Notes: generated from the letters alone by a model not told the origin. A stretch of DNA of 64,000 bases from Micromonospora fulviviridis (GCF_014648395.1 NZ_BMRA01000006.1:437202-501201); one strand, 5' to 3'. Shown: positions 36,634 through 45,268, numbered from the stretch's first letter. A program made the numbers and translations.

Positions 36634-36987
36634 TCAACCGGCGGCCGCCCAGCTCGCCTCGTCCCGCACCCCCCACCGCCACAGCGCGGCCAGGACCGGA
36701 CGCAGCGACTCCCCGCGCGGGGTCAGCGCGTACGCGACCCGGGGCGGCACGCCCGGCTGCTCGTCGCGGCGCACGATGTCATAGTCGGCCAGCAGCCGCA
36801 GCCGCTCGGTGAGCACCTTCGCCGTCACCGGCCCCAGCCCGGCGCGCAGCTGCGTGAACCGTTTCGGGCCGTCCAGCAACTCGCGGATGATCATGGCGTT
36901 CCAGCGGCCACCCACGATGTCCAGGGTCCGCGACAGCGGGCAGTCACCCGCGACGAGTTCCGGCGACCGCCAGTGCGTGGCGTCCAC
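36634..36987 (-). CDS. HxlR-family transcriptional regulator
   Basis: A 117-residue winged-helix protein with the typical N-terminal Cys (GDCPLSRTLDIVGGRWNAM, Cys16), RFTQLRAGLGPVTAKVLTER recognition segment and the wing YDIVRRDEQPGVPPRVAYAL. HxlR proteins (YodB, HypR) often respond to electrophiles or disulfide stress through that Cys. It diverges from an MBL-fold hydrolase and the gap contains a dyad at 37001-37018, probably its operator. Confidence 0.9.
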   Translation of the reverse strand: MDATHWRSPELVAGDCPLSRTLDIVGGRWNAMIIRELLDGPKRFTQLRAGLGPVTAKVLTERLRLLADYDIVRRDEQPGVPPRVAYALTPRGESLRPVLAALWRWGVRDEASWAAAG

Positions 36988-37000
36988 TCCCGCCCCCCGT

Positions 37001-37018
37001 GGTTACTTGAAGGAAACC
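37001..37018. promoter_or_regulatory. HxlR operator candidate
   Basis: GGTTACTTGAAGGAAACC: imperfect dyad (outer GGTT/AACC, inner CTT/AAG) 14 bases from the HxlR start and 47 bases from the MBL-fold start; TACTT-like half-sites are typical of HxlR/YodB-type operators. Confidence 0.5.
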
Positions 37019-37064
37019 CGCCCGCCGGTGCCAGCCTGACCTCCCGACTCCTCAGGAGGCAAGC

Positions 37065-37859
37065 ATGCGCACCCCCGTCGTCACCGTCACCGTCCTCGGC
37101 GGACCGACCGTCCTGCTGGAGGTCGCCGGGGTCCGGCTGCTCACCGACCCCACCTTCGACCCGCCCGGTACCCGCTATCCGCTGCCCGGCGGCGCGCTCA
37201 CCAAGTGGCGCGGTCCCGCGCTGCCGGCCGCGGCACTCGGCACCGTCGACGCGGTGCTGCTCAGCCACGACCAGCACCCCGACAACCTCGACCGGGCGGG
37301 CCGGGCGCTGCTCGCCGACGCCCCGGCCGTGCTCACCACCCCGGCGGCGGCCGGCCGGCTCGGCGGCACCACCGTCGGCCTGCCACCCGGCGCGCACACC
37401 GAGGTCGCCGGTCGGGTCACCGTCACCGCCACCCGGGCGACCCACGGTCCCGACCCCCTCGGCGCCGCGCTGGGCGAGGTGACCGGCTTCCTGGTCCACC
37501 CGTCCGCACCCGACCCGGCCACCGCGCACCCGGCCGTCTGGGTCAGCGGCGACACCGTCGACCCGGCCACCGCCGCCGAGGTGGCGGCCCGCGGCCCCGT
37601 CGGTCTGGCCGTCCTGCACGCCGGCGCCGCCCGGCTCGCCCCGTTCGGGCCGGCCACCCTGTCCTTCACCGCCGAACAGGCCGTACGGGCCGCCCGGCTG
37701 CTCGGCGACTGCCCGGTCGTGGTCGTCCACGACGACGGGTGGAGCCACTTCACCGAGGGACCCGCCGACGTGGCGGCCGCATTCGCCCGCCACGGCCTGG
37801 CGCACCGCCTGCTCACCCCGGCACCCGGCCGACCGGTCACCGTCGCGCCGCCCGACTGA
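37065..37859 (+). CDS. MBL-fold metallo-hydrolase
   Basis: A 264-residue metallo-beta-lactamase-fold protein. The metal motif is LSHDQHPDNLD (residues 66-76, the SHxHxDN variant in which Asp replaces the second His), with THGPDP near 126, VSGDTVDP near 161 and a C-terminal HDDGWSHF near 225. This pattern is that of UlaG/YbaV-like and other lipid- or lactone-hydrolysing MBL proteins. ATG 37065 with AGGAGG. Probably regulated by the divergent HxlR protein. Substrate unknown. Confidence 0.87.
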   Translation: MRTPVVTVTVLGGPTVLLEVAGVRLLTDPTFDPPGTRYPLPGGALTKWRGPALPAAALGTVDAVLLSHDQHPDNLDRAGRALLADAPAVLTTPAAAGRLGGTTVGLPPGAHTEVAGRVTVTATRATHGPDPLGAALGEVTGFLVHPSAPDPATAHPAVWVSGDTVDPATAAEVAARGPVGLAVLHAGAARLAPFGPATLSFTAEQAVRAARLLGDCPVVVVHDDGWSHFTEGPADVAAAFARHGLAHRLLTPAPGRPVTVAPPD

Positions 37860-37864
37860 CGGGC

Positions 37865-37892
37865 CGGCCCGCCGGGTCACCCCGGCGGGCCG
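37865..37892. terminator. Bidirectional hairpin terminator
   Basis: CGGCCCGCCGGG (37865-37876), loop TCAC, CCCGGCGGGCCG (37881-37892): perfect 12-bp stem between convergent genes. Confidence 0.82.
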
Positions 37893-37924
37893 CACCACCG
37901 CTCAACGCCGTGTGACGGGGCCGC

Positions 37925-38608
37925 TCAGCGCTGGTGGCGCGGCAGCGCCGCCTGCGGCTGCCCACCGCCGACCCCCGGCGCCTCCCGCGCGATCCGCTCC
38001 ATCGTCCGCGCCAGCTGCTCGCTGCCGTCGTCGAGGTGCCGGGCCGCCGCCTGCATGTGCGAGATCATCATCTCGCCGAAGATCCGCAGCGCCTCCCGGG
38101 TGGCCACCGAGTCGTCGAAGTTCACCCCGGCGGTGCTGCGGTACTCCGTCACGGCCCGCTCGGCCTCCTGCTTCGCCTCCTCCGCCGCGGCACGCATGTA
38201 GCTCTCGTACTGCATCCGGGCGTACTCGGCGACCCGGCGGGCGTAGTCGTGGGCCTGCGCGATGATCTGCTCGGCCTCCCGCTGCGCCGCCGACAGCAGG
38301 TTCACCTCCTTCGCCGCGGGCACCGCCGCCGCGTTGTCGGCACTCGGGATCACCCCGTGCCGGTGCAGCTCCAGGTGGTCGTTGAGCCGCTCGTTCTCCG
38401 CCCGCAGGTTCGCCAGCTGAGTCGCCAGCAGATCCAACTCGTCGGCCACCTGCAGCCGGAACCGGTCCACATCGGCGTGGTCGTAGCCACGGCGGGTGAA
38501 CGACGCCGACCCGAACTCCCACCGGCGCACCCGGTCTGCGGTGAGGCGCACCTGCACCCCACCACCGGTCACCTGACCCTCGTACCTGCTGATCGGGGTC
38601 GCACTCAC
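37925..38608 (-). CDS. DivIVA-domain coiled-coil protein
   Basis: A 227-residue protein. About residues 36-70 (SASFTRRGYDHADVDRF, then LQVADELDLLATQLANL) show the DivIVA-type crossed-coil start, followed by a long charged coiled coil (about 62-190) rich in Ala/Glu/Arg. Start GTG 38608 has GGAGG seven bases upstream; the open frame to 38641 overlaps the upstream gene. DivIVA-like proteins mark curved membranes and poles and organise growth or division. It is the third gene of an operon with two haemoglobins, an unexpected setting. It is not the main polar-growth DivIVA (Wag31), whose N-terminus differs. Confidence 0.85.
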   Translation of the reverse strand: MSATPISRYEGQVTGGGVQVRLTADRVRRWEFGSASFTRRGYDHADVDRFRLQVADELDLLATQLANLRAENERLNDHLELHRHGVIPSADNAAAVPAAKEVNLLSAAQREAEQIIAQAHDYARRVAEYARMQYESYMRAAAEEAKQEAERAVTEYRSTAGVNFDDSVATREALRIFGEMMISHMQAAARHLDDGSEQLARTMERIAREAPGVGGGQPQAALPRHQR

Positions 38609-38630
38609 CGAGCCACCTCCGTCCTCGCGC

Positions 38631-39797
38631 TCACCGGGCACCTCCGGAATCGTCAGGGGCGGTCGCGGTCCGCCAGGCCGGCCCGTACCAGTGCTTGCCG
38701 AAACCCTCGTGGTGCAGCTGACCCGGCTGGTAGCCGGCCCCGGTCAGCGCGGCCACCGAATGGCTGACCATCTCGTCGGAGCCGCACACGTACACGTGCC
38801 GGGACCGCCAGTCCCCGTCGGCCAGGACCTGGTCGGCGACCTGCATGAACTCACCCGGCCGGCGCGGGTCGGACCCCGCCACGTACGTCACCCGCAGCCA
38901 CGGGTACGACGCGGCGAACTTGTCGATCGCCTCACTGTCGTAGAACTCCAGCCGGGACCGGGCCCCCACGTACAGGTCCACCCGGCGGCCCACACCCTCC
39001 GCCGCGACCTGCTCCAGCAGGGCCTTCACCGGCGCCCAGCCGGTGCCACCGGCCAGCAGCAGCAGATCCGACGACCCGGCCTGCCACAACGTCAACCGGT
39101 CACCCACCGGCGCGGCCAGGTGCAGCTGGTCGCCGACCGCGCACCCGTACACCAGCCGCGACGACACCGCGCCACCCGGCGCGGCCCGCACGTGCAACTC
39201 CAGCGTCCCGTCCGGACGGGGCGCGTTCGCCGGGGAGTAGTACCGCCACGTCCGCACCGCCGGGTGGGACACCCCGATCGACTGGCCCGGGTTGAACGGC
39301 AGCAGGTACTGGGGCCGGACCGTCAGCACCGCCACGTCGAACGTGCGCCGCTCGTGCCCGAGGATCTCGGCCACCCACCACGGCGGTGACTTCGCCTCCG
39401 CCGCCTGCGCCGAGTCCATCATCACCTGCGCGACCAGCCCGTACGCGGCCGCCCAGTCGGCGGCCAGCTCGTCGGTCCACGCCTCACCGCAGAAGTGCCG
39501 CAGCGTCGCCAGCAGCGCCTCACCGACCGCCGGGTAGTGCTCGGCGCGCACCGCGAACTTGCGGTGATCCGCCCCGAGGTCCTGAAGGAACCCGACGAGC
39601 CGGTCCACCTGGTCCACGTGGGACACGATGTGCCCCAACGCGTTCACCAGCCGGTCCCGCTGCCCCGCCATGTTCGTGGGGAACATCTGCCGGGTTTCCG
39701 GGTGCGTCAGGAACAGCGTCGAATAGAAGTAGAGCGGCACCTGGTCGCCGTGCGCGGCGACCAGGGACCAGCTCTGCTTGAGCCGCGCCGTGTCCAC
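38631..39797 (-). CDS. Flavohaemoglobin-like protein (globin plus FAD/NAD reductase)
   Basis: A 388-residue fusion. Residues 1-135 are a globin (LKQSWSLVAAHGDQVPLYFY; proximal His in VRAEHYPAVGEALL, about 85). Residues 150-260 are the FAD-binding barrel with TWRYYSPAN (RxYS flavin motif) and residues 260-375 the NAD domain (LLLLAGGTGWAPVKAL, VYVCGSDEM, and C-terminal LHHEGFG). Flavohaemoglobins turn NO plus O2 into nitrate, or reduce other oxidants. GTG 39797 is two bases after the stop of the truncated haemoglobin gene, so the two are translated together. The partner DivIVA gene follows 22 bases later. Confidence 0.92.
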   Translation of the reverse strand: MDTARLKQSWSLVAAHGDQVPLYFYSTLFLTHPETRQMFPTNMAGQRDRLVNALGHIVSHVDQVDRLVGFLQDLGADHRKFAVRAEHYPAVGEALLATLRHFCGEAWTDELAADWAAAYGLVAQVMMDSAQAAEAKSPPWWVAEILGHERRTFDVAVLTVRPQYLLPFNPGQSIGVSHPAVRTWRYYSPANAPRPDGTLELHVRAAPGGAVSSRLVYGCAVGDQLHLAAPVGDRLTLWQAGSSDLLLLAGGTGWAPVKALLEQVAAEGVGRRVDLYVGARSRLEFYDSEAIDKFAASYPWLRVTYVAGSDPRRPGEFMQVADQVLADGDWRSRHVYVCGSDEMVSHSVAALTGAGYQPGQLHHEGFGKHWYGPAWRTATAPDDSGGAR

Positions 39798-39799
39798 GC

Positions 39800-40189
39800 T
39801 CAGGCGTTCCCCGCGGACACGACCTGGTCCTGCACCTGGCCCAGCACCACGTGCACGTCGGCGATCACATCGGCCGGCACGCCCAGCTCCACCAGCGTCG
39901 CCGTCAGGTGCTCGCCGACCTTCGCGTAGTGCGCCACCGGGATGTTCAGCGGCTGGTGCGCCTCGGCCAACCCCCGACCGGCGTACTCGTTCGGGCCGCC
40001 CAGCACCACCGCCAACATCAGCGCCAGGTGCCGCCGCTGCTCGGGCATGTTCACGTCGGTGAAGTAGCCGGCCAGATCCGGGTCGGCCAGCACCTTGTCG
40101 TAGAACAGCTCCACCGCGGCCTTCACCGCGGCGGCGCCGCCGATGCGCTCGTAGTGGGAGATCGGGGTGGTCTCTTCGGTCACCGTCAT
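39800..40189 (-). CDS. glbN: Group I truncated haemoglobin
   Basis: A 129-residue 2-over-2 globin. Glycine motifs of the truncated fold are present (YERIGGAAAVKAAVELFYDK, residues 13-32), the heme pocket is GYFTDVNM with LALMLAVVLGGP, and the proximal His lies in GLAEAHQPLNI near residue 87. Group I members bind O2 tightly and can detoxify NO. ATG 40189 follows GGAAGGAAG. First gene of the globin-flavohaemoglobin-DivIVA operon; its upstream region (40190-40658) holds a dyad at 40355-40373. Confidence 0.92.
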   Translation of the reverse strand: MTVTEETTPISHYERIGGAAAVKAAVELFYDKVLADPDLAGYFTDVNMPEQRRHLALMLAVVLGGPNEYAGRGLAEAHQPLNIPVAHYAKVGEHLTATLVELGVPADVIADVHVVLGQVQDQVVSAGNA

Positions 40190-40354
40190 GGTGCTTCCTT
40201 CCGAACAGGGGTCACGCGGGCAGCGCCGCGGAGGGGCAACCGGCAGCCCACGCGCGTCGCACCGGCTCCACCGAACGGCCACGCGCAAGCGACCGTGTCG
40301 GACCATAGCGTGCCCGCCGGAACGGTTCAGCCCTGCCCCATCCGATTCCCGACA

Positions 40355-40373
40355 ACTGTCGATCACGGACAGT
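40355..40373. promoter_or_regulatory. Inverted repeat upstream of glbN
   Basis: ACTGTC (40355-40360) and GACAGT (40368-40373) spaced by seven bases, 166 bases before the glbN start. Could be an operator of the globin operon; it does not match the NsrR consensus I know. Confidence 0.35.
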
Positions 40374-40592
40374 CAACAACCTCGCCGAACCGCTCGCGTC
40401 CCGCGACCACACCGCCACGCTGGGTCGAACGCCGCGCCACCCGACATCCCTGGCGGTCCCTTTCGGACACCACCGGCCCGCGCTCCGCCCCGCCGCCGTT
40501 TCCCCACGTCACGGCCGCCCCGCTCGACCGGCGGCAACCGTCACCCTCAGGCCTGGCACCGCCCGACCGGCCGGCCGACACGCGCTGTGAAC

Positions 40593-40638
40593 AAAAAAGG
40601 GGACCGCGCCATGCCCGTTCTGGGCGTGGCGCGGTCCC
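40593..40638 (-). terminator. Intrinsic terminator with U-tract after merR
   Basis: 17-bp stem, 40600-40616 with 40622-40638 (one G-U pair), loop of five, followed on the minus strand by a run of six T. A textbook rho-independent terminator, uncommon in this base composition; it ends the leftward merR transcript. Confidence 0.9.
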
Positions 40639-40658
40639 TCGAAGCTGTGACCGGGCGG

Positions 40659-41237
40659 TCAGCCCGCCCGACGGCGCGCCCGCCGGGCCGCCAACTCGTC
40701 CCCCACCGACTCGGACTCCGGCTCCGCCGGCGGGGCGGCCGGCTCCGGCTGCCCGCCCACCGGCTCCGCCGGCAGATGCGACAGCGAACCCTGGATCTCC
40801 TTGAACGCGCCGCCGATCGCGATGCCGAACACCCCCTGGCCGCCCTGCAACAGGTCCACGACCTCCTCCGGCGACCGGCACTCGTACACCGTCGTCCCGT
40901 CCGAGATCAACGTGATGCCCGCCAGGTCCTCCACGCCACGCGACCGCAGCGCGTCGATGGCCTTCCGGATGTTCTGCAACGACACCCCGGCGTCCAACAA
41001 CCGCTTCACGACCTTCAACACCACCAGGTCGCGGAAGGAGTACAACCTCGACGTCCCCGACCCGGACGCGTCCCGCACGCTCGGCACCACCAGACCCGTC
41101 CGGGCCCAGTAGTCCAACTGCCGGTAGCTGATGCCCACCGCGGGACACGCGGTCACACCCCGGTAGCCCACCTCGCCGTCAACGACCGGATCAGGCTGCT
41201 GCTCCGTACTCGGACCAGGATCACGCGGCTCGTGCAT
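40659..41237 (-). CDS. MerR-family regulator (paralogue of the FtsR group)
   Basis: A 192-residue protein. The MerR winged helix lies at about 24-95: TACPAVGISYRQLDYWARTG (HTH), TSRLYSFRDLVVLKVVKRLL. The middle (GITLISDGTTVYECRSPEEV) is a conserved effector-less block, and the C-terminus is acidic then basic. Position and order match the second MerR gene of the actinobacterial ftsR-garA cluster (Rv1830-type). Start ATG 41237; a TTGACT/TAGGGT promoter-like pair lies upstream at 41304-41329. Target unknown. Confidence 0.88.
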   Translation of the reverse strand: MHEPRDPGPSTEQQPDPVVDGEVGYRGVTACPAVGISYRQLDYWARTGLVVPSVRDASGSGTSRLYSFRDLVVLKVVKRLLDAGVSLQNIRKAIDALRSRGVEDLAGITLISDGTTVYECRSPEEVVDLLQGGQGVFGIAIGGAFKEIQGSLSHLPAEPVGGQPEPAAPPAEPESESVGDELAARRARRRAG

Positions 41238-41303
41238 CCGGACAACCTCCCCGCCCGTGCGGTGACACGTCGTCTCCCCGTACGTGCACCCCTCGACACC
41301 GCA

Positions 41304-41329
41304 ACCCTAGCGCCGACACCGGGAGTCAA
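41304..41329 (-). promoter_or_regulatory. Promoter candidate for merR
   Basis: Minus strand TTGACT (41329-41324) and TAGGGT (41309-41304), good boxes but with a short 14-base spacer; about 67 bases before the merR ATG. Confidence 0.4.
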
Positions 41330-41447
41330 CCCGCAGGAGACACCGCGACACGCCGCGCCGCCACCCGGAAGATCACCGACGGCGGCCAGCCGTCACTCAC
41401 CGTGACAACCGCCGCCGCGCCGCCGACCGACCCACCGGCCGGCCACC

Positions 41448-41912
41448 TCAACCCGCGAAGTCCTCCGGACGCACCTGCTCCAGGAACTCCCGGAACTTCT
41501 CCACCTCGTCCTCCTGCTCGTCCGGGATCACGATCCCCGCCTCGGAGAGGACCTGCTCGGCACAACGAATCGGAGCCCCGACCCGCAACGCCAACGCGAT
41601 GGAATCGCTCGGCCGCGCCGACACCCGAACGCCGTCACCGATCAACAGATCGGCGTAGAAGACGTTCTCCTTCAACTCGGTGATCTCCACCGCCCGCAAC
41701 GGCGCCTGCAACGCCGCCAACACGTCCCGCAGCAGATCGTGCGTCAACGGCCGCGCCGGCTTGACCCCCTGCTGCTCGTAGGCGATCGCCGTCGCCTCGA
41801 CCGCACCGATCCAGATCGGCAGATAGCGGTCCCCCTCGACCTCCCGCAGCAGGACGATCGGCTGGTTGCTGGGCAGCTCCACCCGAACTCCGACCACGCT
41901 CAGCTCGCGCAC
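41448..41912 (-). CDS. Bifunctional nuclease-domain protein (DUF151)
   Basis: A 154-residue protein of the BFN/DUF151 family. Conserved parts: QPIVLLREVEGDRYLPIWIG (residues 18-37), EATAIAYEQQGV, RPLTHDLL, and VSARPSDSIALALRVGAPI (about 98-116), where the DSxALA stretch is the family signature. Members have been reported as DNase/RNase or stress proteins. Start GTG 41912 with GGAGG. It stands in the conserved cluster between the two MerR genes. Confidence 0.9.
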   Translation of the reverse strand: MRELSVVGVRVELPSNQPIVLLREVEGDRYLPIWIGAVEATAIAYEQQGVKPARPLTHDLLRDVLAALQAPLRAVEITELKENVFYADLLIGDGVRVSARPSDSIALALRVGAPIRCAEQVLSEAGIVIPDEQEDEVEKFREFLEQVRPEDFAG

Positions 41913-42137
41913 CGCCGCCTCCGTGTCGTTGTCACCTACGCCCGCACCGCGCCCTTCCCTGCACGGTACACGGACCGCGACACGGGAGTCCCATGCGCTA
42001 CGTGCACCACGCCTCGCCGGAAAGGGTTACCCCGGCAAGCCTACGACACGCTTCCCGGCACAGATCTTTCCGCGCCACCCACGGCGCCCACCCACGGCGA
42101 AGGCCGGGCGCCCCCACGACACCCGGCCCGCACCACC

Positions 42138-42893
42138 TCACCGACCCAACGTCGACCGCAGCCCCACCCGCACCAACGCCGCGTGCAACTGCTGCGACAA
42201 CGCCACCAACTCCCGCGCCGTCTCCGCCGCCCGGGCCCGCGCCGCCGGATCCGACTGCCGCGCCAGCGGCGCCACCAACTGCGCGAACAGACCGACCTCC
42301 CGATCCGCCGCCGTCCGGTACGCCCGCAGGTGCCGCGGCTCCAACCCGTACGCCGCCAGCCCCGCCACCGCCCGCGCGATGATCAACGCATCCGCGTCGT
42401 ACCAGCCCGGCGGATCCGACACCAGCACACCGAGCCGCTCCAACTCCGCCAACGTCGACTCGTCGACCCCGCTGCGGGAGATCAGCTCGGCCCGGCCCAG
42501 CCGCACCTCCGACGACTCGGTGGACTCCGCCACCTCCCGGCCCGGCACCTCACCACCCGGACCGACCGCCACCAGATTCGGCCGCTGCCGCGCCGGCGCC
42601 GCACCCGACGAGTCCCACTCCGCCAACTGGTCCCGGATCACCCGCAACGGCAGGTACTGATCCCGCTGCGCGGTCAACACGAACCGCAACCGCGCTACAT
42701 CGTCCCAGCTGTACTTCCGGTACCCCGCCGGCGTCCGCTCCGGCTCCACCAGGCCCTCGGCCTCCAGGAACCGCAACTTCGAGATCGTGACGTCCGGAAA
42801 CTCCACCCGCAACTGCGCCAACACCTCGCCGATGCTCATCAGCGCAGGCCCACGCGCCTCCCCGGGCGACGTCGAAGCCGCAGGCCCGTTCAC
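42138..42893 (-). CDS. ftsR: MerR-like transcriptional regulator FtsR
   Basis: A 251-residue protein. MSIGEVLAQLRVEFPDVTIS (residues 19-38) then KLRFLEAEGLVEPERTPAGYRKY is the characteristic N-terminal winged helix of the actinobacterial FtsR (Rv1828 / Cg1631), an activator of ftsZ and growth-linked genes. Residues 100-130 are a linker and the C-terminal 120 residues the effector/dimer domain (DADALIIARAVAGLAAYGLE). Its GTG start overlaps the garA stop (GTGA), so it is translated with garA. Confidence 0.93.
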   Translation of the reverse strand: MNGPAASTSPGEARGPALMSIGEVLAQLRVEFPDVTISKLRFLEAEGLVEPERTPAGYRKYSWDDVARLRFVLTAQRDQYLPLRVIRDQLAEWDSSGAAPARQRPNLVAVGPGGEVPGREVAESTESSEVRLGRAELISRSGVDESTLAELERLGVLVSDPPGWYDADALIIARAVAGLAAYGLEPRHLRAYRTAADREVGLFAQLVAPLARQSDPAARARAAETARELVALSQQLHAALVRVGLRSTLGR

Positions 42894-43342
42894 CCCCGGC
42901 CGGCCTCCTCCTCCGGACGCGGACCAGCGATGAACACCACCCGGAACTTACCGATCTGCACCTCGTCGCCGTTGCTCAGCGTCGCCGCCTCGACCCGCTC
43001 CCGGTTCACGTACGTGCCGTTCAGGCTGCCCACGTCCCGCACCGTGAACGTGCCACCATCGCGATGGAACTCGGCGTGCCGCCGCGAAACCGTCACGTCG
43101 TCGAGGAAAATGTCACTGTCCGGGTGCCGGCCGCTCGTCGTCACATCGTGGTCCAACAGGAACCGGGCGCCCGCGTTCGGACCCCGGCGAACCACCAGCA
43201 GCGCCATTCCCGGCGGCAACGAACCGGACATCCGGCTCGGCACCACATCGGTGTCCGGACCCTCCAGCACTTCGTCGAGCGAACCGAGATTGAGCGTCGA
43301 AGTGACGTCGAGCGGGGGGAACTCGTCGTCTGGGCGCGTCAT
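42890..43342 (-). CDS. garA: FHA-domain regulator GarA
   Basis: A 150-residue protein. The N-terminus contains LDVTSTLNLGSLDEVL with the threonines phosphorylated by Ser/Thr kinases in mycobacteria. The FHA domain covers about 45-140 with GRHPDSDIFLDDVTVSRRHA (the GRxxxxD and SRRH phosphothreonine-binding residues) and GSLNGTYVN. Unphosphorylated GarA inhibits 2-oxoglutarate decarboxylase and activates glutamate synthase; phosphorylation shuts it off. ATG 43342 with AGGTGG upstream; the open frame to 43456 is not used. Confidence 0.95.
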   Translation of the reverse strand: MTRPDDEFPPLDVTSTLNLGSLDEVLEGPDTDVVPSRMSGSLPPGMALLVVRRGPNAGARFLLDHDVTTSGRHPDSDIFLDDVTVSRRHAEFHRDGGTFTVRDVGSLNGTYVNRERVEAATLSNGDEVQIGKFRVVFIAGPRPEEEAGRG

Positions 43343-43560
43343 GGGGACCACCTCACGGATCTCTTCGGTCGGCGTCGGGTAATGGCGGGTCTGGCCGCCG
43401 GGCCGAAACACACCCGGCGGCTGGCTCCCCGGTGCCCGGGAAGGCGCATTCCGCAACGCTCAAACTATTGGGTCTCGGTCAACTGGGCGAGCCTAGCCAG
43501 CGCCGAAAAACAGGGCAACCGGACGCGCGGAGACGACCCCGCCGCCCGGAACGGACGAAC

Positions 43561-43941
43561 TCAGCTCTCGGTGAGCTCGCGGTACGCGCCAGCGGTCAGC
43601 AAACCCTCGACCGCCGCCGGATCATCCGGGGTGATCTCCACCAACCACCCCGCACCGTACGGATCCGTGTTGATCACCTCAGGGGTGTCGGCCAACGCCT
43701 CGTTGCGCGCCGCCACCGTACCGCTCAACGGCGCGTAGATCTCCGACACGCTCTTCGTCGACTCGATCTCACCCAGCGACTCACCCGCCGCCACCACCGC
43801 GCCCTCGTCCGGCAACTGGACGAACACGATGTCACCCAGGGCATCCTGCGCGAAGTGCGTGATACCGACCCGGACGGCACCGCCGTCCCCACCGGCCACC
43901 CACTCGTGCTCGGCGGTGTACCGCAGATCCTCAGGAATCAC
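43561..43941 (-). CDS. gcvH: Glycine cleavage system H protein
   Basis: A 126-residue lipoyl carrier. The lipoylated lysine lies in GEIESTKSVSEIYAP (about residue 64) and the H-protein pattern GITHFAQDALGDIVFVQLP is at about 26-44. It shuttles the aminomethyl group between P, T and L proteins. GTG 43941, behind GAAGGA. In the conserved cluster between garA and the DUF881 genes, as in mycobacteria, rather than beside gcvP. Confidence 0.96.
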   Translation of the reverse strand: MIPEDLRYTAEHEWVAGGDGGAVRVGITHFAQDALGDIVFVQLPDEGAVVAAGESLGEIESTKSVSEIYAPLSGTVAARNEALADTPEVINTDPYGAGWLVEITPDDPAAVEGLLTAGAYRELTES

Positions 43942-43998
43942 CAGCTGCGTCCTTCGTCATCAGTGCACCGGGGGGAAACCGGCGCCGGCCGCGACCGG

Positions 43999-44925
43999 TC
44001 AGGAGACCGGCCGGGCGTGTTCCAGCTTGATCGGCGCGTGCAGCTGCGAAACCTCCACAGCCTCACTGTCCACCGGCGTCACGTTACCGCCGGCCTCCTC
44101 CACCGATGCGACCACCCCGCCGGGAATGTTCAACGCCGTACGCAGCGTCGCCGGATCACCGATCACCGAGATCACGTACGGGCCGGTCAACCGCCGCCCG
44201 TCCACCACCAGGCCACCGCCCGCCGCATCGACGAAATACGTCGACGCGATGATCCGCACCGCCGTCCCGTCCGCGCCCGCGATCTGCATCGCCTCCGCGC
44301 CCGCGCCCCGCAGCTCCTGCACCGCGTCCAGGATCCGCTCCGACTCGACAGCCTTGTCCGGACCCTCGAACCGCACCGACAGACCCGGCCCCACCGCCGG
44401 CAACGTGCCCGCCAGGATGCCCAGCTCGTCCGCCCGCCGCGTCGCCTCCTCCAGCGCCGCCTGCCGGCCCTGCTCACCCGAACGCAGCTGCCGCTGGCTC
44501 TCCTCCAGCGCCTCGATGTCCTGCCGCAGCCGCCGCTCCCGCGAATCCAGATCCGACGAGATCCGGACCAGGTCCTCCTCCCGCGTCGCCGCGAGGGTCG
44601 GGTCGGTCGACGTCGTCTTCAACTGCACCACCAGCGTGAACCCCAGCAACGCCAGCAACACCGCGATCATCGCGCCCGCCGACGTCAACCGCCGCGACAC
44701 CGGCGTCGGCTTCGCCCCGGCCGCGGACGCCCCCGGTTCCTCCGCCGGCTCCGGCACGTCCTCCTGCTCGACCGGCGCCGCCGGCTCGACCGGCGCCAAC
44801 GGGCTCAACTCATCCGGATCGGGCGCGTCCGGGCGCGGATCCGGCTCACCGGCCGGACCCGACGGCCGCACCGGCTCCGCCGGCTGCGGCCAGCCCGTGC
44901 CCGTCTCCCTGTGCTCCTCGCTCAT
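43999..44925 (-). CDS. DUF881-family membrane protein (second copy)
   Basis: A 308-residue protein: an 80-residue Pro/Glu-rich cytoplasmic tail, one membrane helix (AGAMIAVLLALLGFTLVVQL, about 83-102), a coiled coil (DLVRISSDLDSRERRLRQDI, about 119-160), then the DUF881 extracellular domain with GTLPAVGPGLSVRFEGP and GPYVISVIGDPATL. Function unknown, conserved next to pgsA-type genes in actinobacteria. Start ATG 44925, ten bases from the end of the small basic protein gene. Confidence 0.88.
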   Translation of the reverse strand: MSEEHRETGTGWPQPAEPVRPSGPAGEPDPRPDAPDPDELSPLAPVEPAAPVEQEDVPEPAEEPGASAAGAKPTPVSRRLTSAGAMIAVLLALLGFTLVVQLKTTSTDPTLAATREEDLVRISSDLDSRERRLRQDIEALEESQRQLRSGEQGRQAALEEATRRADELGILAGTLPAVGPGLSVRFEGPDKAVESERILDAVQELRGAGAEAMQIAGADGTAVRIIASTYFVDAAGGGLVVDGRRLTGPYVISVIGDPATLRTALNIPGGVVASVEEAGGNVTPVDSEAVEVSQLHAPIKLEHARPVS

Positions 44926-44935
44926 CGCCACAAAC

Positions 44936-45268
44936 CTACGCCCGGAACAGGTGCCGGCGGATCGCCGCCACGTTTCCGAAGATGCGCACCCCGAGCACGA
45001 CCACCACACCGGTGGACAACTGACCGCCCACACCCAACTGGTCACCCAGGTACACGATCAGACCCGCCACCAGCACGTTCGAGATGAACGACACCACGAA
45101 CTGCTTGTCGTCGAAGATCCGGTCCAGCTTCGCCCGCACCCCGCCGAACACGGCGTCGAGCGCCGCCACCACGGCGATCGGCAGGTACGGCTGCAACGCC
45201 GCGGGCACCGTGGGATCCAGATACACCCCGAGCACCACACCGGCGAGCAACGCCAGCACCGCGATCAT
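44936..45268 (-). CDS. Small basic protein (DUF1290 / Sbp family)
   Basis: A 110-residue membrane protein with three predicted helices: N-terminal MIAVLALLAGVVLGVYL, the central conserved VVAALDAVFGGVRAKLDRIF, and FISNVLVAGLIVYLGDQLGV. It matches the Sbp/DUF1290 family, found next to division-related DUF881 genes. Its ATG overlaps the stop of the upstream DUF881 gene by four bases. Function unknown. Confidence 0.92.
   Translation of the reverse strand: MIAVLALLAGVVLGVYLDPTVPAALQPYLPIAVVAALDAVFGGVRAKLDRIFDDKQFVVSFISNVLVAGLIVYLGDQLGVGGQLSTGVVVVLGVRIFGNVAAIRRHLFRA

Larger units (their letters stand above)
40190..40658. other. 469-base gap: glbN promoter region and merR terminator
   Basis: No convincing gene. 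The left part is the glbN promoter region; the inverted repeat ACTGTC-N7-GACAGT at 40355-40373 is the only clear dyad. The right part holds the merR intrinsic terminator (40593-40638). Open frames crossing the gap have no ribosome site or family resemblance. Confidence 0.6.

Noticed and set aside
40212..40418. A 68-residue minus-strand ORF in the gap before glbN
   Set aside because: No ribosome site, no family resemblance, and it overlaps the likely glbN promoter region.
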